The notes beneath the pieces were generated by a model, which was given only the letters and a program-made list of their open reading frames with translations, did no database searches and was not told the origin of the DNA. A program made the translations under genes and the position numbers. From CAYRSS01 sp964426945 (lineage in GTDB: Bacteria > Planctomycetota > Phycisphaerae > UBA1845), in contig CAYRSS010000016.1 of assembly GCA_964426945.1 (NCBI GenBank), positions 1 to 64,000 on the forward strand: a stretch of DNA of 64,000 nucleotides. Direction: 5' to 3'. Positions within the stretch are counted from its first letter, which is position 1; each line of letters opens with the position of its first letter. Below are positions 42,362 through 50,985 of the stretch, in pieces.

Positions 42362-42942
42362 TCCTCCGCCCCAGGCTGGTGCGGTTGGCGCTGGCCGGTG
42401 TGCCGTGCGGCGCGGCCCGCGTGCGACGCCGGAGTGCCGAGGCGCGGCGCGTGCTCGACCTGTGTGCCGCCGAGGGCGGCGCACCCGTCGGTGAGTGGTC
42501 CCAGGACTCGGAGGGGCGGCCGCTGCCCCGGGCCGGCTGGTACTGGTCCATCGCCCACCGCGGGCAGTACGCCGCGGCCGTGGTGTCGCCGCGGCCCGTC
42601 GGCATCGACGTGGAGATCCTGAGACCCCGGCCGGAGGAGGCCTTCGCCGAAACCGGCCATGCCGAGGAATGGGCCCTGCTGGGCGGGGCTGCGCCCGGCG
42701 CGTTCTTCAGGTTGTGGACGGCGAAGGAGGCCGTGCTGAAGCTCCGCGGCGTGGGCATGGCGGGCTGGGATCGGTGTCGCGTGAAGTCGGCGCTAAGCCT
42801 GTCGCGGCTCATCGTCAGTTTCGACGGCATCGAGTATGACGTGAACCAGGTTTCGCTCCACGACGCGATGGCCGCCGTCGCCTGCGAGGTGGAGGCGAAT
42901 GCAGACGTATCATGGGCGGTGACGGACGCGCAGCGCGATTGA
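42358..42942 (+). CDS. Sfp-type 4'-phosphopantetheinyl transferase
   Basis: A 194-residue protein with the two signature motifs of the family: GIDVEIL (Mg ligands D84, E86) and FFRLWTAKEAVLKLRGVGM (WTAKEA, with E124). SIAHRGQYAAAVV is the conserved substrate-side block. It moves phosphopantetheine from CoA to the carrier-protein Ser, here most likely the ACP at 37590. Start ATG overlaps the FabI-like stop (ATGA). At 194 residues it is on the short side for Sfp-type enzymes. Confidence 0.9.
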   Translation: MILRPRLVRLALAGVPCGAARVRRRSAEARRVLDLCAAEGGAPVGEWSQDSEGRPLPRAGWYWSIAHRGQYAAAVVSPRPVGIDVEILRPRPEEAFAETGHAEEWALLGGAAPGAFFRLWTAKEAVLKLRGVGMAGWDRCRVKSALSLSRLIVSFDGIEYDVNQVSLHDAMAAVACEVEANADVSWAVTDAQRD

Positions 42943-42977
42943 TCGACAATGCGTGTGCATCGCGGGAGGGGAAGGCC

Positions 42978-44552
42978 ATGAGGAAGCGGTTGCTGACGGT
43001 TGTCGGACTGGTATCGCTGGCGTTGTGGACGTGGACGCCTGTGGCGGCGGCCGCGGAGCCGACTCACGCCACCGGCGTGGTGTACAACGATCGCAACCGC
43101 AACGGCGCCCGTGACGATGGTGAAGAGGGGCTGGCGAACATCGGCGTGTCGAACCAGCGCGAGGTGGTGCGCACCGATGCGGATGGCCGGTGGAAGCTGC
43201 CCTGCGGCGACGACACGATATTCTTCGTCATCAAGCCGCGCGGGTGGATGACGCCGGTGGATGCCGAGCGGATGCTGCCGCGGTTCTATTACATCCACAA
43301 GCCGGCGGGTTCGCTGCCGTCGAAATTTCCCGGCGTGGCGCCGACCGGCCCGCTGCCCGCGTCGATCGACTTTCCGCTGCACCGGCAGGAAGAGCCGGAC
43401 CGCTTCCAGGTGATCGTCTTCGGCGACACACAGCCGCGCAACCACGAAGAAGTCGAGTACATGGCCCGCGACATCATCCCCGAACTCGTCGGCCGGCCGG
43501 CGGCGTTCGGGGCCACGCTGGGCGACATCGTGTTCGACAATCTCGCCGTCTACGATCATCACAATCGCACCGTCGCGCTCATCGGCGTGCCTTGGTACAA
43601 CGTGCTGGGCAACCACGATATGAACTTCGACGCGCGCATCGACCAGCATTCGAACGAGACGTTCGAAGCGACCTTTGGCCCCAGCTACTACTCGTTCGAC
43701 TACGGCCCGACCCACTTCATCGTGCTCGACGACGTCGTGTGGACCTGGCCGCTGACTGAGCCGAAAGGCGGCTATCACGGCGAATTCGGCGAGAAGCAGC
43801 TTGAATTCGTGAAGAACGATCTGGCGCTGGTGCCCGAGGACCGGCTCGTCGTGCTGATGATGCATATTCCGCTGTGGGGCGTACAGGATCGACAGGGGCT
43901 CTATCGCCTGATCGAGAACCGCCCCTACACGCTGTCGATGGCGGCCCACACGCATACGCAGGAGCATCGCTTCATCGGCTCGGAGGACGGCTGGCGCGGC
44001 GCTGAGCCGCATCATCACTTCGTCAACGTGACCGTCTGCGGAAGCTGGTGGTCGGGGATGCCCGACGAGTTCGGCGTCCCCCATGCGATGACCAGCGACG
44101 GCGTGCCCAACGGCTACTCAATCGTCACCTTCGACGGCCACAAGGCGTCGATCGTCTACAAGGCCGCCGGGCGACCGTCGGACTTCCAGCTCAGCATCCA
44201 CGCCCCCGACACGATTGACGCGGCGAAGTCCGGCGAGACGGAGGTCGTGGTCAACGTGTTTGCGGGCTCGGTGAAGTCCGTGGTCGAGATGCGACTCGGC
44301 GAGTCGGGCGCGTGGACGCGCCTGGAACGCGTCGATCGCCCCGATCCGTTCATGGCGGCCGTCAAGGCGATGGAGGAGAAGTTCGACCAGAAGCTGCCCG
44401 GGCGCATGACGCCGAAGCTCGCGAACTCGACGCACTTGTGGGCCGGGCGCCTGCCGGAAGGGGTGAAGCCGGGCGTCACGATGATCCACGTCCGCACGAC
44501 GGACATGTACGGGCAGAACTACCTCGCCAGCCGTGTGATTCGCGTGAAGTAG
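42978..44552 (+). CDS. Secreted calcineurin-like metallophosphoesterase
   Basis: A 524-residue exported protein. After a signal peptide (residues 1-25) comes an SdrD-B-like domain (ATGVVYNDRNRNGARDDGEEGLANIGVSN) with a Ca-loop appearance. The metallophosphoesterase core shows FGDTQPRN, GDIVFDN, GNHDMNFD, MMHIPLW and AAHTHTQEH, the standard two-metal set, and a beta-rich C-terminal domain follows. This N-terminal plus core plus C-terminal layout is known from secreted bacterial phosphoesterases of unknown substrate. GGGAGGGGAAGG precedes ATG 42978. It follows the lipid cluster after 35 bases but probably has a separate function. Confidence 0.87.
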   Translation: MRKRLLTVVGLVSLALWTWTPVAAAAEPTHATGVVYNDRNRNGARDDGEEGLANIGVSNQREVVRTDADGRWKLPCGDDTIFFVIKPRGWMTPVDAERMLPRFYYIHKPAGSLPSKFPGVAPTGPLPASIDFPLHRQEEPDRFQVIVFGDTQPRNHEEVEYMARDIIPELVGRPAAFGATLGDIVFDNLAVYDHHNRTVALIGVPWYNVLGNHDMNFDARIDQHSNETFEATFGPSYYSFDYGPTHFIVLDDVVWTWPLTEPKGGYHGEFGEKQLEFVKNDLALVPEDRLVVLMMHIPLWGVQDRQGLYRLIENRPYTLSMAAHTHTQEHRFIGSEDGWRGAEPHHHFVNVTVCGSWWSGMPDEFGVPHAMTSDGVPNGYSIVTFDGHKASIVYKAAGRPSDFQLSIHAPDTIDAAKSGETEVVVNVFAGSVKSVVEMRLGESGAWTRLERVDRPDPFMAAVKAMEEKFDQKLPGRMTPKLANSTHLWAGRLPEGVKPGVTMIHVRTTDMYGQNYLASRVIRVK

Positions 44553-44585
44553 CCGGCGAGCCGGCCGGCCGCGATCGGGTTCAGG

Positions 44586-44870
44586 TCACTGGGAGTGCGA
44601 CGCCGGGGCGAGGCGGGCGATGGTCGTGCTGTCGTCCACCACGAGGCTGGTCACCTCGCCGTCGACCTTGCGAAGGGTGAGCCGCTTCAGCCAGAGCCTG
44701 TCGTGGCGGCCGTGGGCGTACCAGCTTCCGGTCGGCCTCTCCTGCCAGCTTTCCACCACGCCGACGATCTCGATCTCGATCGCCCCCTCGCGGCGCATGA
44801 CGGTTTGGCGCACGCACACCGGCGTGCCGGGGGGAAAGGTGCTTTCGATAAGCGACAGGTCAGTCGACAC
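44586..44870 (-). CDS. Conserved-looking hypothetical protein
   Basis: A 94-residue protein without recognised domain. It has a beta-barrel-like pattern (TPVCVRQTVMRREGAIEIEIVGVVESWQERPTGSWYAHG). The GTG at 44870 with GAAGGAG upstream is preferred over the open frame to 44966. It is convergent with the phosphoesterase gene. Confidence 0.5.
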   Translation of the reverse strand: MSTDLSLIESTFPPGTPVCVRQTVMRREGAIEIEIVGVVESWQERPTGSWYAHGRHDRLWLKRLTLRKVDGEVTSLVVDDSTTIARLAPASHSQ

Positions 44871-44946
44871 GCGAGGCTCCTTCGTCGGCGGGTGCCTTCC
44901 GCCCGACGGCTGAACCGGACTCCATACTCGCCCGGCGGCTGGCGAG

Positions 44947-45633
44947 TCAAGCGGGGCAGGCCGCACGCGCGAACGAAGCCAGGTCCGCGAAGGTGGCGAT
45001 CACCCCGGCGGGCGGCGTGGCGCGCTCGGCCCGGCGGTTGATCCACACACAGGGGATGCCCAGGGCGGTGCAGGGAACTGCGTCGTGGAAGAGGCTTTGG
45101 GCGACGTGCAGCACTTCGCCGGCGCGGGCATGACGCTTGAGCATCCGGTCGAAGTGGGCGTGCGCCGGCTTATAGGACTGCACGTCTTCGGCGGTGACCG
45201 CGAACGAAGGGGTCGCAGGGAACTGCACGACGGAGGCCGCGAGAAGGTCGCGGTCGATGTTCGAGAGAATCCCCAGGCGAAAGCGCTGCGCCAGCTGTGT
45301 CAGCGCGGCGCCGGTGTCGGCGAAAGGCTTCCAGGCGGGCAGCTCCACGGGCACGCGCCGGGCCTCTGCTTCGGAGAGAGTCAGTCCGAAACGTGCGGCC
45401 GTGCGCCTCGCCGCCTCGGCGAGCACGGCGCGATAAGGCTGATAGGCGCCTGCCTCCACGGCCGCCTCTTCTTCCATGTAGGCGGTGAATGCTTCGGCAG
45501 CACGTTCCGGCGGCAGGGATGCAAAGACCCTCGCGAGGGAGGCGCGCATGCCGCTCTCCCAGTCGATCAGCGTGCCGTAGCAGTCAAAGGTAAGGGTCGT
45601 GATCCGCGGGAGTGTCGCGTCGAGGGTGGTCAT
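44947..45633 (-). CDS. HAD-superfamily hydrolase (type II haloacid dehalogenase-like)
   Basis: A 228-residue HAD protein. Motif I is LTFDCYGTLIDW (nucleophile Asp), motif II is ILSNIDRDLL (Ser), and motif III/IV are QSYKPAHAHF (Lys) and AQSLFHDAVPCTALG (acidic pair partly replaced: the usual DxxxD region reads as shown). A helical cap follows motif I. The family includes 2-haloacid dehalogenases and phosphatases; substrate unknown. It starts 14 bases after the FabZ-like gene at 45648-46124 and is therefore likely in one operon with it. Confidence 0.85.
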   Translation of the reverse strand: MTTLDATLPRITTLTFDCYGTLIDWESGMRASLARVFASLPPERAAEAFTAYMEEEAAVEAGAYQPYRAVLAEAARRTAARFGLTLSEAEARRVPVELPAWKPFADTGAALTQLAQRFRLGILSNIDRDLLAASVVQFPATPSFAVTAEDVQSYKPAHAHFDRMLKRHARAGEVLHVAQSLFHDAVPCTALGIPCVWINRRAERATPPAGVIATFADLASFARAACPA

Positions 45634-45647
45634 GGCGGCGTGGCGGG

Positions 45648-46124
45648 CTACATCCGCATCCCCGTGATGCCGGCCTCGAAGACCATGCGGCCGCTGACGA
45701 CCCCCTGCGTTTCGGCGAGGAACCGCCGGGCGCGGTTTTCCGTGATGCGGCAGCAGAGGTAGAGCTTGGCCGGGGGGATCACGGCGTCGCGGAACTTGCA
45801 GGCGTCCACCCCGCCGAAGCCGACGAACGACTCGCGGTCTCCCGACATCAGCTTGACGAGGACCGCGGCCGATTGCGCCGCCATTTCGAGCATGAGCACG
45901 CCGGGCAGGAGTGGGCGGCCGGGGACGTGGCCCCGGACCCACCAGTCGTCGGTGGTGACGTTGGCAAAGCTGACGAGGGTCATGCTGTCGGGGTCGTAGT
46001 GGCAGACGCCCGAGAGCAGCATGAATTCGTAGCGGTGAGGAATGATGTCGTAGATCTGCTCCCGGGAAAGGTGGACCTTCCCCGTGTCGACCGTTGAGGG
46101 ATCGATGAGCAGCGGCGGCGGCAT
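45648..46124 (-). CDS. Second FabZ-like 3-hydroxyacyl-ACP dehydratase
   Basis: A 158-residue hotdog protein with catalytic H66 in WWVRGHVPGRPLLPG and E80 in LMLEMAAQSAAVL. IIPHRYEFMLLSGV is the typical start. It is distinct from the copy at 40936. ATG 46124 is chosen over a GTG four codons upstream. Along with the HAD gene it forms a minus-strand pair convergent to the lipid cluster. Whether it serves housekeeping or pathway-specific synthesis is not shown. Confidence 0.88.
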   Translation of the reverse strand: MPPPLLIDPSTVDTGKVHLSREQIYDIIPHRYEFMLLSGVCHYDPDSMTLVSFANVTTDDWWVRGHVPGRPLLPGVLMLEMAAQSAAVLVKLMSGDRESFVGFGGVDACKFRDAVIPPAKLYLCCRITENRARRFLAETQGVVSGRMVFEAGITGMRM

Positions 46125-46235
46125 CAGTCCGTGCACCCTTGGACGGGAGATCTGAGGGACGAGCCCGCGGGACGGGTCTCCGCCCGCCTCGCAGCGCCGG
46201 GCGCCGAAGATCGCCCGGCGAAACGGAAGGCCCTA

Positions 46236-46454
46236 TCAGGCCCCGTCAGTCGATCGAACCTCGAGAATCTTCTTCCGCAGGTTCTGGGCGGAGTCCTTGA
46301 TCTCCTGCATCGACTTGCGGACGCGCGTGCCGGCGGCCTTGTTTCCGCCAGCGGCCTTGGCGACGTCCTCCGAAGCCTGCTCCACCAGTTCCTTGAGGTG
46401 CTCGTATTCCTGCAGGACGCTTGACCGACGAACTTGATCATCCACGAGAGTCAT
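46236..46454 (-). CDS. Histone H1-like (Hc1-type) protein
   Basis: A 72-residue helical protein whose core GGNKAAGTRVRKSMQEIKDSAQNLRKKI matches the N-terminal domain of Hc1-like proteins (chlamydial Hc1 has GNKAAAQRVR at this place). A preceding helix (VLQEYEHLKELVEQASEDVAKA) completes the domain. The long Lys/Ala tail of Hc1 is absent, so DNA condensation by tail binding is unlikely; it may bind DNA or act as a short nucleoid accessory protein. Confidence 0.72.
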   Translation of the reverse strand: MTLVDDQVRRSSVLQEYEHLKELVEQASEDVAKAAGGNKAAGTRVRKSMQEIKDSAQNLRKKILEVRSTDGA

Positions 46455-46907
46455 GACGCTCCTGAATCCTGGACACCACAGGGCACGGTTCGACAGGCCC
46501 GTCCTGCCGGCCGCGACCCCCATCCTATCGGCACAAATCGCGTTTGCGCCTCAGAAAACCGCGATCCTCCATGGCATTTTATCGGACGCCCGCCACGGGG
46601 GCCAGGATCACACGAGGGGCGGGGGTCGGCGCTATCCTATTGTAACCTATGAATCCACAAAGTGTTGCGAACAGCCGAAGGAATTGGCGGAGTCCTGGTA
46701 AATTGGGTAGTTTGTGCAGAATCCGCGGACGCTTCGCCGAACGGCGCGGTGCGCGGCAGGGCCGTCGCCTGGGGCGGGCGGACGGGCTTGACGGGTCGAT
46801 CGAGGCCCGAGGAAACGCTCCAGAATCGCGGCTGCGGGGGCGTGCGGGGCGGGTCGACGCAGCTTGACGGCGCGCGACCCCGTGGTAAGCTCCCTCAGCT
46901 TGTCTGC
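46455..46907. other. Spacer carrying the tRNA promoter
   Basis: A 450-base gap without recognised gene. Its last part carries the tRNA-Ala promoter (46864-46891). Confidence 0.5.
46864..46891 (+). promoter_or_regulatory. tRNA-Ala promoter
   Basis: TTGACG (46864-46869) and TAAGCT (46886-46891) are 16 bases apart. The start point would be about 10 bases before the mature tRNA. Confidence 0.65.
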
Positions 46908-46980
<73 letters not shown>

Positions 46981-47159
46981 TTCTCCGCAAGTTCTGATTA
47001 TTTCCCCACTTAGCGACGTTTGCTGGCGCCCGGTCTGCGCCCCCTGTGCAGTCTCAGATACGCCCGTCCCCTTGGGGCTATGCCTGGTCTGGCAGGCGCC
47101 AGGGGCGGACTGCGCTTCTGGTTCGGGGCGTGCCGCGGCGCGCCTGTCGGGAGACAGCC

Positions 47160-47675
47160 ATGATCCGTCGCATTCTCATGGGCCGGCTCGACGCGCTGGA
47201 GCGCGAGCTGGGCGTATCAGTCGATTACCTTCGACACATCCTGCGGACCTCGTTCCGCTGTTTCCGTACCTTTTTGCGGATCCTGCCGATCGCAACGTGC
47301 CGGCGTCGGCTGCCGGTGGAGGCGTGTCACGTCGCCCGCCTCGTCGCCACGCGGCACGCCGACTGCGGCACGTGCCTCCAGATCGCCGTGAACCAGGCCA
47401 GGAAGGAGGGCGTCGCCCCGGACACGATCAGAGCGGTAGTTGCGGGTCAGCCGGACCGGTTGTCGCCCGAGCTCGCAGAGGTGTACGCGTTTACGCACGG
47501 GGTCGTCTCGGCCTCGGGCGAGGAAAACAGCGTGCGCGAGTCGCTTCGCACCCGGTATGGCGAGGAGGCGCTGATCGAGTTGGCGATGACCATCGCTTCG
47601 TGCCCGTTCTTTCCGCGGGTGAAGCGCGCGCTGGGCTATGCGGTGTCCTGCTCTCGGGTGGAGGTGACGGTTTGA
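47160..47675 (+). CDS. AhpD-like/carboxymuconolactone decarboxylase-family protein
   Basis: A 171-residue helical protein. The family motif is seen in RHADCGTCLQIAVNQARKEG, with a CxxC redox pair followed by the His-position region. AhpD-type proteins reduce peroxidase partners through this pair; others are decarboxylases. There is no peroxidase next to it. ATG 47160 follows GGGAGACAGCC. It is convergent with the glycosyltransferase gene. Confidence 0.8.
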   Translation: MIRRILMGRLDALERELGVSVDYLRHILRTSFRCFRTFLRILPIATCRRRLPVEACHVARLVATRHADCGTCLQIAVNQARKEGVAPDTIRAVVAGQPDRLSPELAEVYAFTHGVVSASGEENSVRESLRTRYGEEALIELAMTIASCPFFPRVKRALGYAVSCSRVEVTV

Positions 47676-47690
47676 TGCGTCGTCTCGGCT

Positions 47691-49868
47691 TCAGCGGTTG
47701 CCCGTGGGCGTCAGGGACTCGAGTTGGCGCTTCGCCTGGGGGTGGGCAGGGTTCCTGCGCAGCGCCTCGCGAAACGCCTCGGCAGCCTCATCGCCTCGGC
47801 CGAGCCGTTGGAGGGCGACGCCGAGTCCGTGATGGGCGTCCGCGGCGGCGGGGTCGAGGGTGACCGCCTCGCGGTAGCTCGCCAGGGCGTCCTCGAGACG
47901 GCCAACCTCTACCAGAGCGTTGCCCAGCCAGACGCGCGGCTGTGCTTCGCGCGGCTGGAGCGCGGCGACGGCCGCGAAGTGTTCCGCCGCCTGCTCAAAC
48001 CGGCCGGCCTGCGCCTCGGCGAAGGCGGCTTCCGTGCGGGCTTCGACGCTGTCGGGGGCGAGAGCCGCGGCACGGCGCAGGGCGGTCAGCCCCTCGTCTC
48101 GCTGACCGGTTCGCACGAGCGCCTTGCCCAGCAGGAGGTATCCGCCAGCGACATTGGGGCGCAGCTCCGTCGCCCGCCGGGCCGGAACGACGGCCGCGGC
48201 GAAGTCACCCCGCGCCGTGTGCGTGAGGGCGAGGCTGGAGAGGACGCCGTGGTCATCCGGCGCGAGTCGCCGGGCTTCCTCGTATTCGTGCAGGGCCTCG
48301 TCGAAGCGGCCCTGCAGGTGGAAAGCCTGTCCGCGATGCAGGTGCCAGGCGGAGGCAGAGGGGGGCTCGCCGCCGAAGGCGCCGCCCACCGCGACATAAA
48401 CCACCCCGAAGGCTGCGACGGCCCCCGCCACGCGGCCCCACGCGCGGGATGAGGCCCACCGCCACATGGTAGCTATCGCGTACGCGCTGAAGAGCATCAC
48501 CAGCGGCACGATCGGCGCGCGGAAGCGCGAGGAGACGAGGAAGGGCAGGTAGCTCATCGCATACACCAGCACGATGGCGGCGATGAGGACGCAGAACGCC
48601 CGTCGCTGGCCGCGAGTCGCTTCGCCTGGCGCCGGCTCCAGATTGCTGACGCCGTCCAGTCGTCGGCGGAGCACCAGCAATCCGCCGCCCACCAGGCCGA
48701 GGGCCAACATGGGCGAGAAGCCCGGGCCGTAGCGCAGCACCGTGGAGTGGCGCAGATCGAGGTCGATGACCTTCTCGGCGCTGATCTCCGCCGGACCCCA
48801 GAAGAGCACCGCCTTGCGGACGATGCGGGAGAGGGTGAGGCCGGGGTTCTCGCGCATGAACGCGAGCGCGCGGGCGGTGAACCAGCCGGACACTTCGCGG
48901 TAGGACATCGCCCGCCCTTCCAGTTGCCCGATTCGCTCGACGATGCCGGAGTAGTGGAACCATGACCAGCCGGGCAGGCCGAGTTCTTCGTTGAGCGGGC
49001 CGAGGGTTGCCGTGACGCCGTCGCTGGTGGCGTGGTTGCCCGCGTAGATGGTGATGCCGCCGTTGGAGGCGATCAGCACGGGCTCGCCCGAGTCCACGAG
49101 GTTGCGGAGGGCGGCCGGGGTGATGGCGGCGGCGGTTGCGAGGGTGAACAGCCCCGCGGCGAGTGCGTAGCGGCGTCGGCCTGCGGGGCTGCGGCGATCG
49201 CGCACCGCGAACCAGCCCCAGACGAGCACGACCGGCGCCAGGGCGAGCGCGTTCGGCGTCGTCAGCGCCGCGGCCCCGAGCAGTGCGCCCGCGGCAATCG
49301 GCGTGAGGAACCCGCCTTCGCGCATCCACCGACGAAGCGCGAGCAGCACAGCAAGCAGCAGCGCGGTGAGCAGCACCGGCGCGCTGAGTTCCCCCTCGAA
49401 GTAGATCAGGCCGCCGTAGCCGGCGAGCATGGCGGCGAAGATCAGCGCCGCGGTTCGGCCAAAGAGCCACCGCGCCAGCAGGAAGCCCAGCGCGACATTC
49501 ACCAGCCCCAGGGCCATCTGCACGACGCGCGGCGCGGTGTGGCTCAGCCCGAACACGCGGTAGACCGCAGCCAGGAACCACGGATAGCCGGGCGGGCGCA
49601 GCAGGGGGACTTCGCGGATGCGCGGATCCTCGGCCCCGGCCGGCGGCGTCCAGTCGCCGGTGGCGATCGCGCGGGCCCAGTAGTCGTGAAAGGCCATGTC
49701 GCCGCGCGGCACGGTGAAGTCGGGGGTGTGGACCAGTTCGCGCAGATACGCCGCCCGCAGCCCGAGCCCGGCGAGCAGGATGGCCGCGAGAATCAGCCAG
49801 TCGCGCCGCGGCCGCCGCGCATCTGTCGGGGGGGCGTTGGGCGATACTCGCGGTTGGCGGGCAGTCAT
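47691..49868 (-). CDS. GT-C membrane glycosyltransferase with TPR tail
   Basis: A 725-residue protein. Residues about 25-480 have about ten membrane helices and the first-loop acidic motif in PRGDMAFHDYWARAIATGDW, as in PMT/ArnT-type enzymes (GT39/GT83) that use polyprenyl-phosphate sugars. RPPGYPWFLAAVYRVFG is another family block. Residues about 520-720 are at least five TPR units (for example AWHLHRGQAFHLQGRFDEALHEYEEARRLAPD and ADAHHGLGVALQRLGRGDEAAEAF). The TPR part is likely outside or in the periplasm and may bind partners. Its target is not known. Confidence 0.88.
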   Translation of the reverse strand: MTARQPRVSPNAPPTDARRPRRDWLILAAILLAGLGLRAAYLRELVHTPDFTVPRGDMAFHDYWARAIATGDWTPPAGAEDPRIREVPLLRPPGYPWFLAAVYRVFGLSHTAPRVVQMALGLVNVALGFLLARWLFGRTAALIFAAMLAGYGGLIYFEGELSAPVLLTALLLAVLLALRRWMREGGFLTPIAAGALLGAAALTTPNALALAPVVLVWGWFAVRDRRSPAGRRRYALAAGLFTLATAAAITPAALRNLVDSGEPVLIASNGGITIYAGNHATSDGVTATLGPLNEELGLPGWSWFHYSGIVERIGQLEGRAMSYREVSGWFTARALAFMRENPGLTLSRIVRKAVLFWGPAEISAEKVIDLDLRHSTVLRYGPGFSPMLALGLVGGGLLVLRRRLDGVSNLEPAPGEATRGQRRAFCVLIAAIVLVYAMSYLPFLVSSRFRAPIVPLVMLFSAYAIATMWRWASSRAWGRVAGAVAAFGVVYVAVGGAFGGEPPSASAWHLHRGQAFHLQGRFDEALHEYEEARRLAPDDHGVLSSLALTHTARGDFAAAVVPARRATELRPNVAGGYLLLGKALVRTGQRDEGLTALRRAAALAPDSVEARTEAAFAEAQAGRFEQAAEHFAAVAALQPREAQPRVWLGNALVEVGRLEDALASYREAVTLDPAAADAHHGLGVALQRLGRGDEAAEAFREALRRNPAHPQAKRQLESLTPTGNR

Positions 49869-50011
49869 GGTCTGATGATCATCCGCAGGAGACGCGGCGC
49901 GACTATACTGGCGGCGAGATCAGGGCGGCAAGCCGACCGCGCGGCAGCGGGGCGATCCACGGCGGGGATCCGGGCGCGGCCGGCGTTCGCGGAACGCATT
50001 GGACTGAACGG

Positions 50012-50245
50012 ATGACGATGGTGCGACGGGTGCTCGGGGTGTTCATGCTGCTGCTGGCCGCGGCGCTGCTGGCGTGGGTGGGCTACAACCTGTCCATTGA
50101 GCGGCTCCCGGCGGCGGAAGGCCGTTCCCCGGTGCCTGCGCTGCTGTTTGTCGCCGGGCTGGCGTACGTGGGATTCCGCTGGGTCAGGGGCGGCCGGGAT
50201 GAAGCGACCGGCGGTGACTCATCATCGTCGCCGAAAGCCGACTAG
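50012..50245 (+). CDS. Small two-helix membrane protein
   Basis: A 77-residue hypothetical protein. Two hydrophobic stretches (VLGVFMLLLAAALLAWVGYNL and ALLFVAGLAYVGFRWV) are joined by a short polar loop, and the tail is Ser/Asp-rich. Its stop overlaps the stop of the convergent metzincin gene inside one CTAG. Confidence 0.6.
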   Translation: MTMVRRVLGVFMLLLAAALLAWVGYNLSIERLPAAEGRSPVPALLFVAGLAYVGFRWVRGGRDEATGGDSSSSPKAD

Positions 50246-50985
50246 CGACCGGTCGTCGTGGCGGCGACGGTCTCGGCGTCGTGGTCGTGGCCGTCGCAGG
50301 CGGTCAGCCCCGAGAGCATCCGCTGCGGGCGCCGCATTTCGGTCATGGTGTGGGCTTCGAGCATCAGTTCGACATACGCTCCGCGGGCGTGATCACTGCG
50401 CTCGCTGCGGGTGACGTGGCCGTAGCCGAAGGTATGCGCGGTCTCGTGCGTGCAGACGTTGGCGAACAGCGTCACCCACTCGTCGAGTGAGTAGCCGTTG
50501 CCCAGGCGGCGGATCTGTTCCCCGAAGATGACCGCCGAGTCGTCGCTGTGACGGTCGCAGGGATCGTACTTGCCGCGACCGATCTCGACGCGGCCCTCGG
50601 GCGAGAGGTCCTGCGTGAGGCAGACGGTCGTTTCGGTGCGGAGCGGACCGGCGTCGTCGTTCACCACGCGAAGCGGCGTCGTTGCGAAGGAAGCGAGCGT
50701 TTCCTCGACGCGGGCCCGGACCAGTTCCTTGAAGACGGTCTCGTGATCGGCCAGGGTCGTGCCGCGGTCGGTCTCGAACTGGGTGAGGTCGATGGCGTCG
50801 AAGGTGCGGCCGGGGTAGAGCGACGCCTCGCCGCCCCACCACGCGAGCACGACGGCCGCCTCGGACCCGATCGCGCCGGCCGGGGCGCCCGCGGGCAGAT
50901 CGCCCAGCGCGCCGCAACCGGCGAGCCACGACAGCCCGATAAACGGAACCGCCAGGAAACAGCGATGGCGCAGCAGCGCGGACAG
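50242..50985 (-). CDS. Metzincin-type metallopeptidase-like lipoprotein, apparent CTG start
   Basis: About 247 residues if started at CTG 50985. The frame upstream of the first ATG/GTG-type codon (GTG 50850) still encodes a clear lipoprotein signal, RHRCFLAVPFIGLSWLAGCGALG with lipobox LAGC, so translation must begin earlier. GGAGG lies 8 bases before CTG 50983-50985, and no ATG, GTG or TTG exists in that stretch. The C-terminal part has the zinc motif HETAHTFGYGH (HExxHxxGxxH) of metzincins. It may cleave envelope or external protein, although a mere binding role cannot be excluded. The stop codon overlaps that of the opposite gene. Confidence 0.7.
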   Translation of the reverse strand: MSALLRHRCFLAVPFIGLSWLAGCGALGDLPAGAPAGAIGSEAAVVLAWWGGEASLYPGRTFDAIDLTQFETDRGTTLADHETVFKELVRARVEETLASFATTPLRVVNDDAGPLRTETTVCLTQDLSPEGRVEIGRGKYDPCDRHSDDSAVIFGEQIRRLGNGYSLDEWVTLFANVCTHETAHTFGYGHVTRSERSDHARGAYVELMLEAHTMTEMRRPQRMLSGLTACDGHDHDAETVAATTTGR

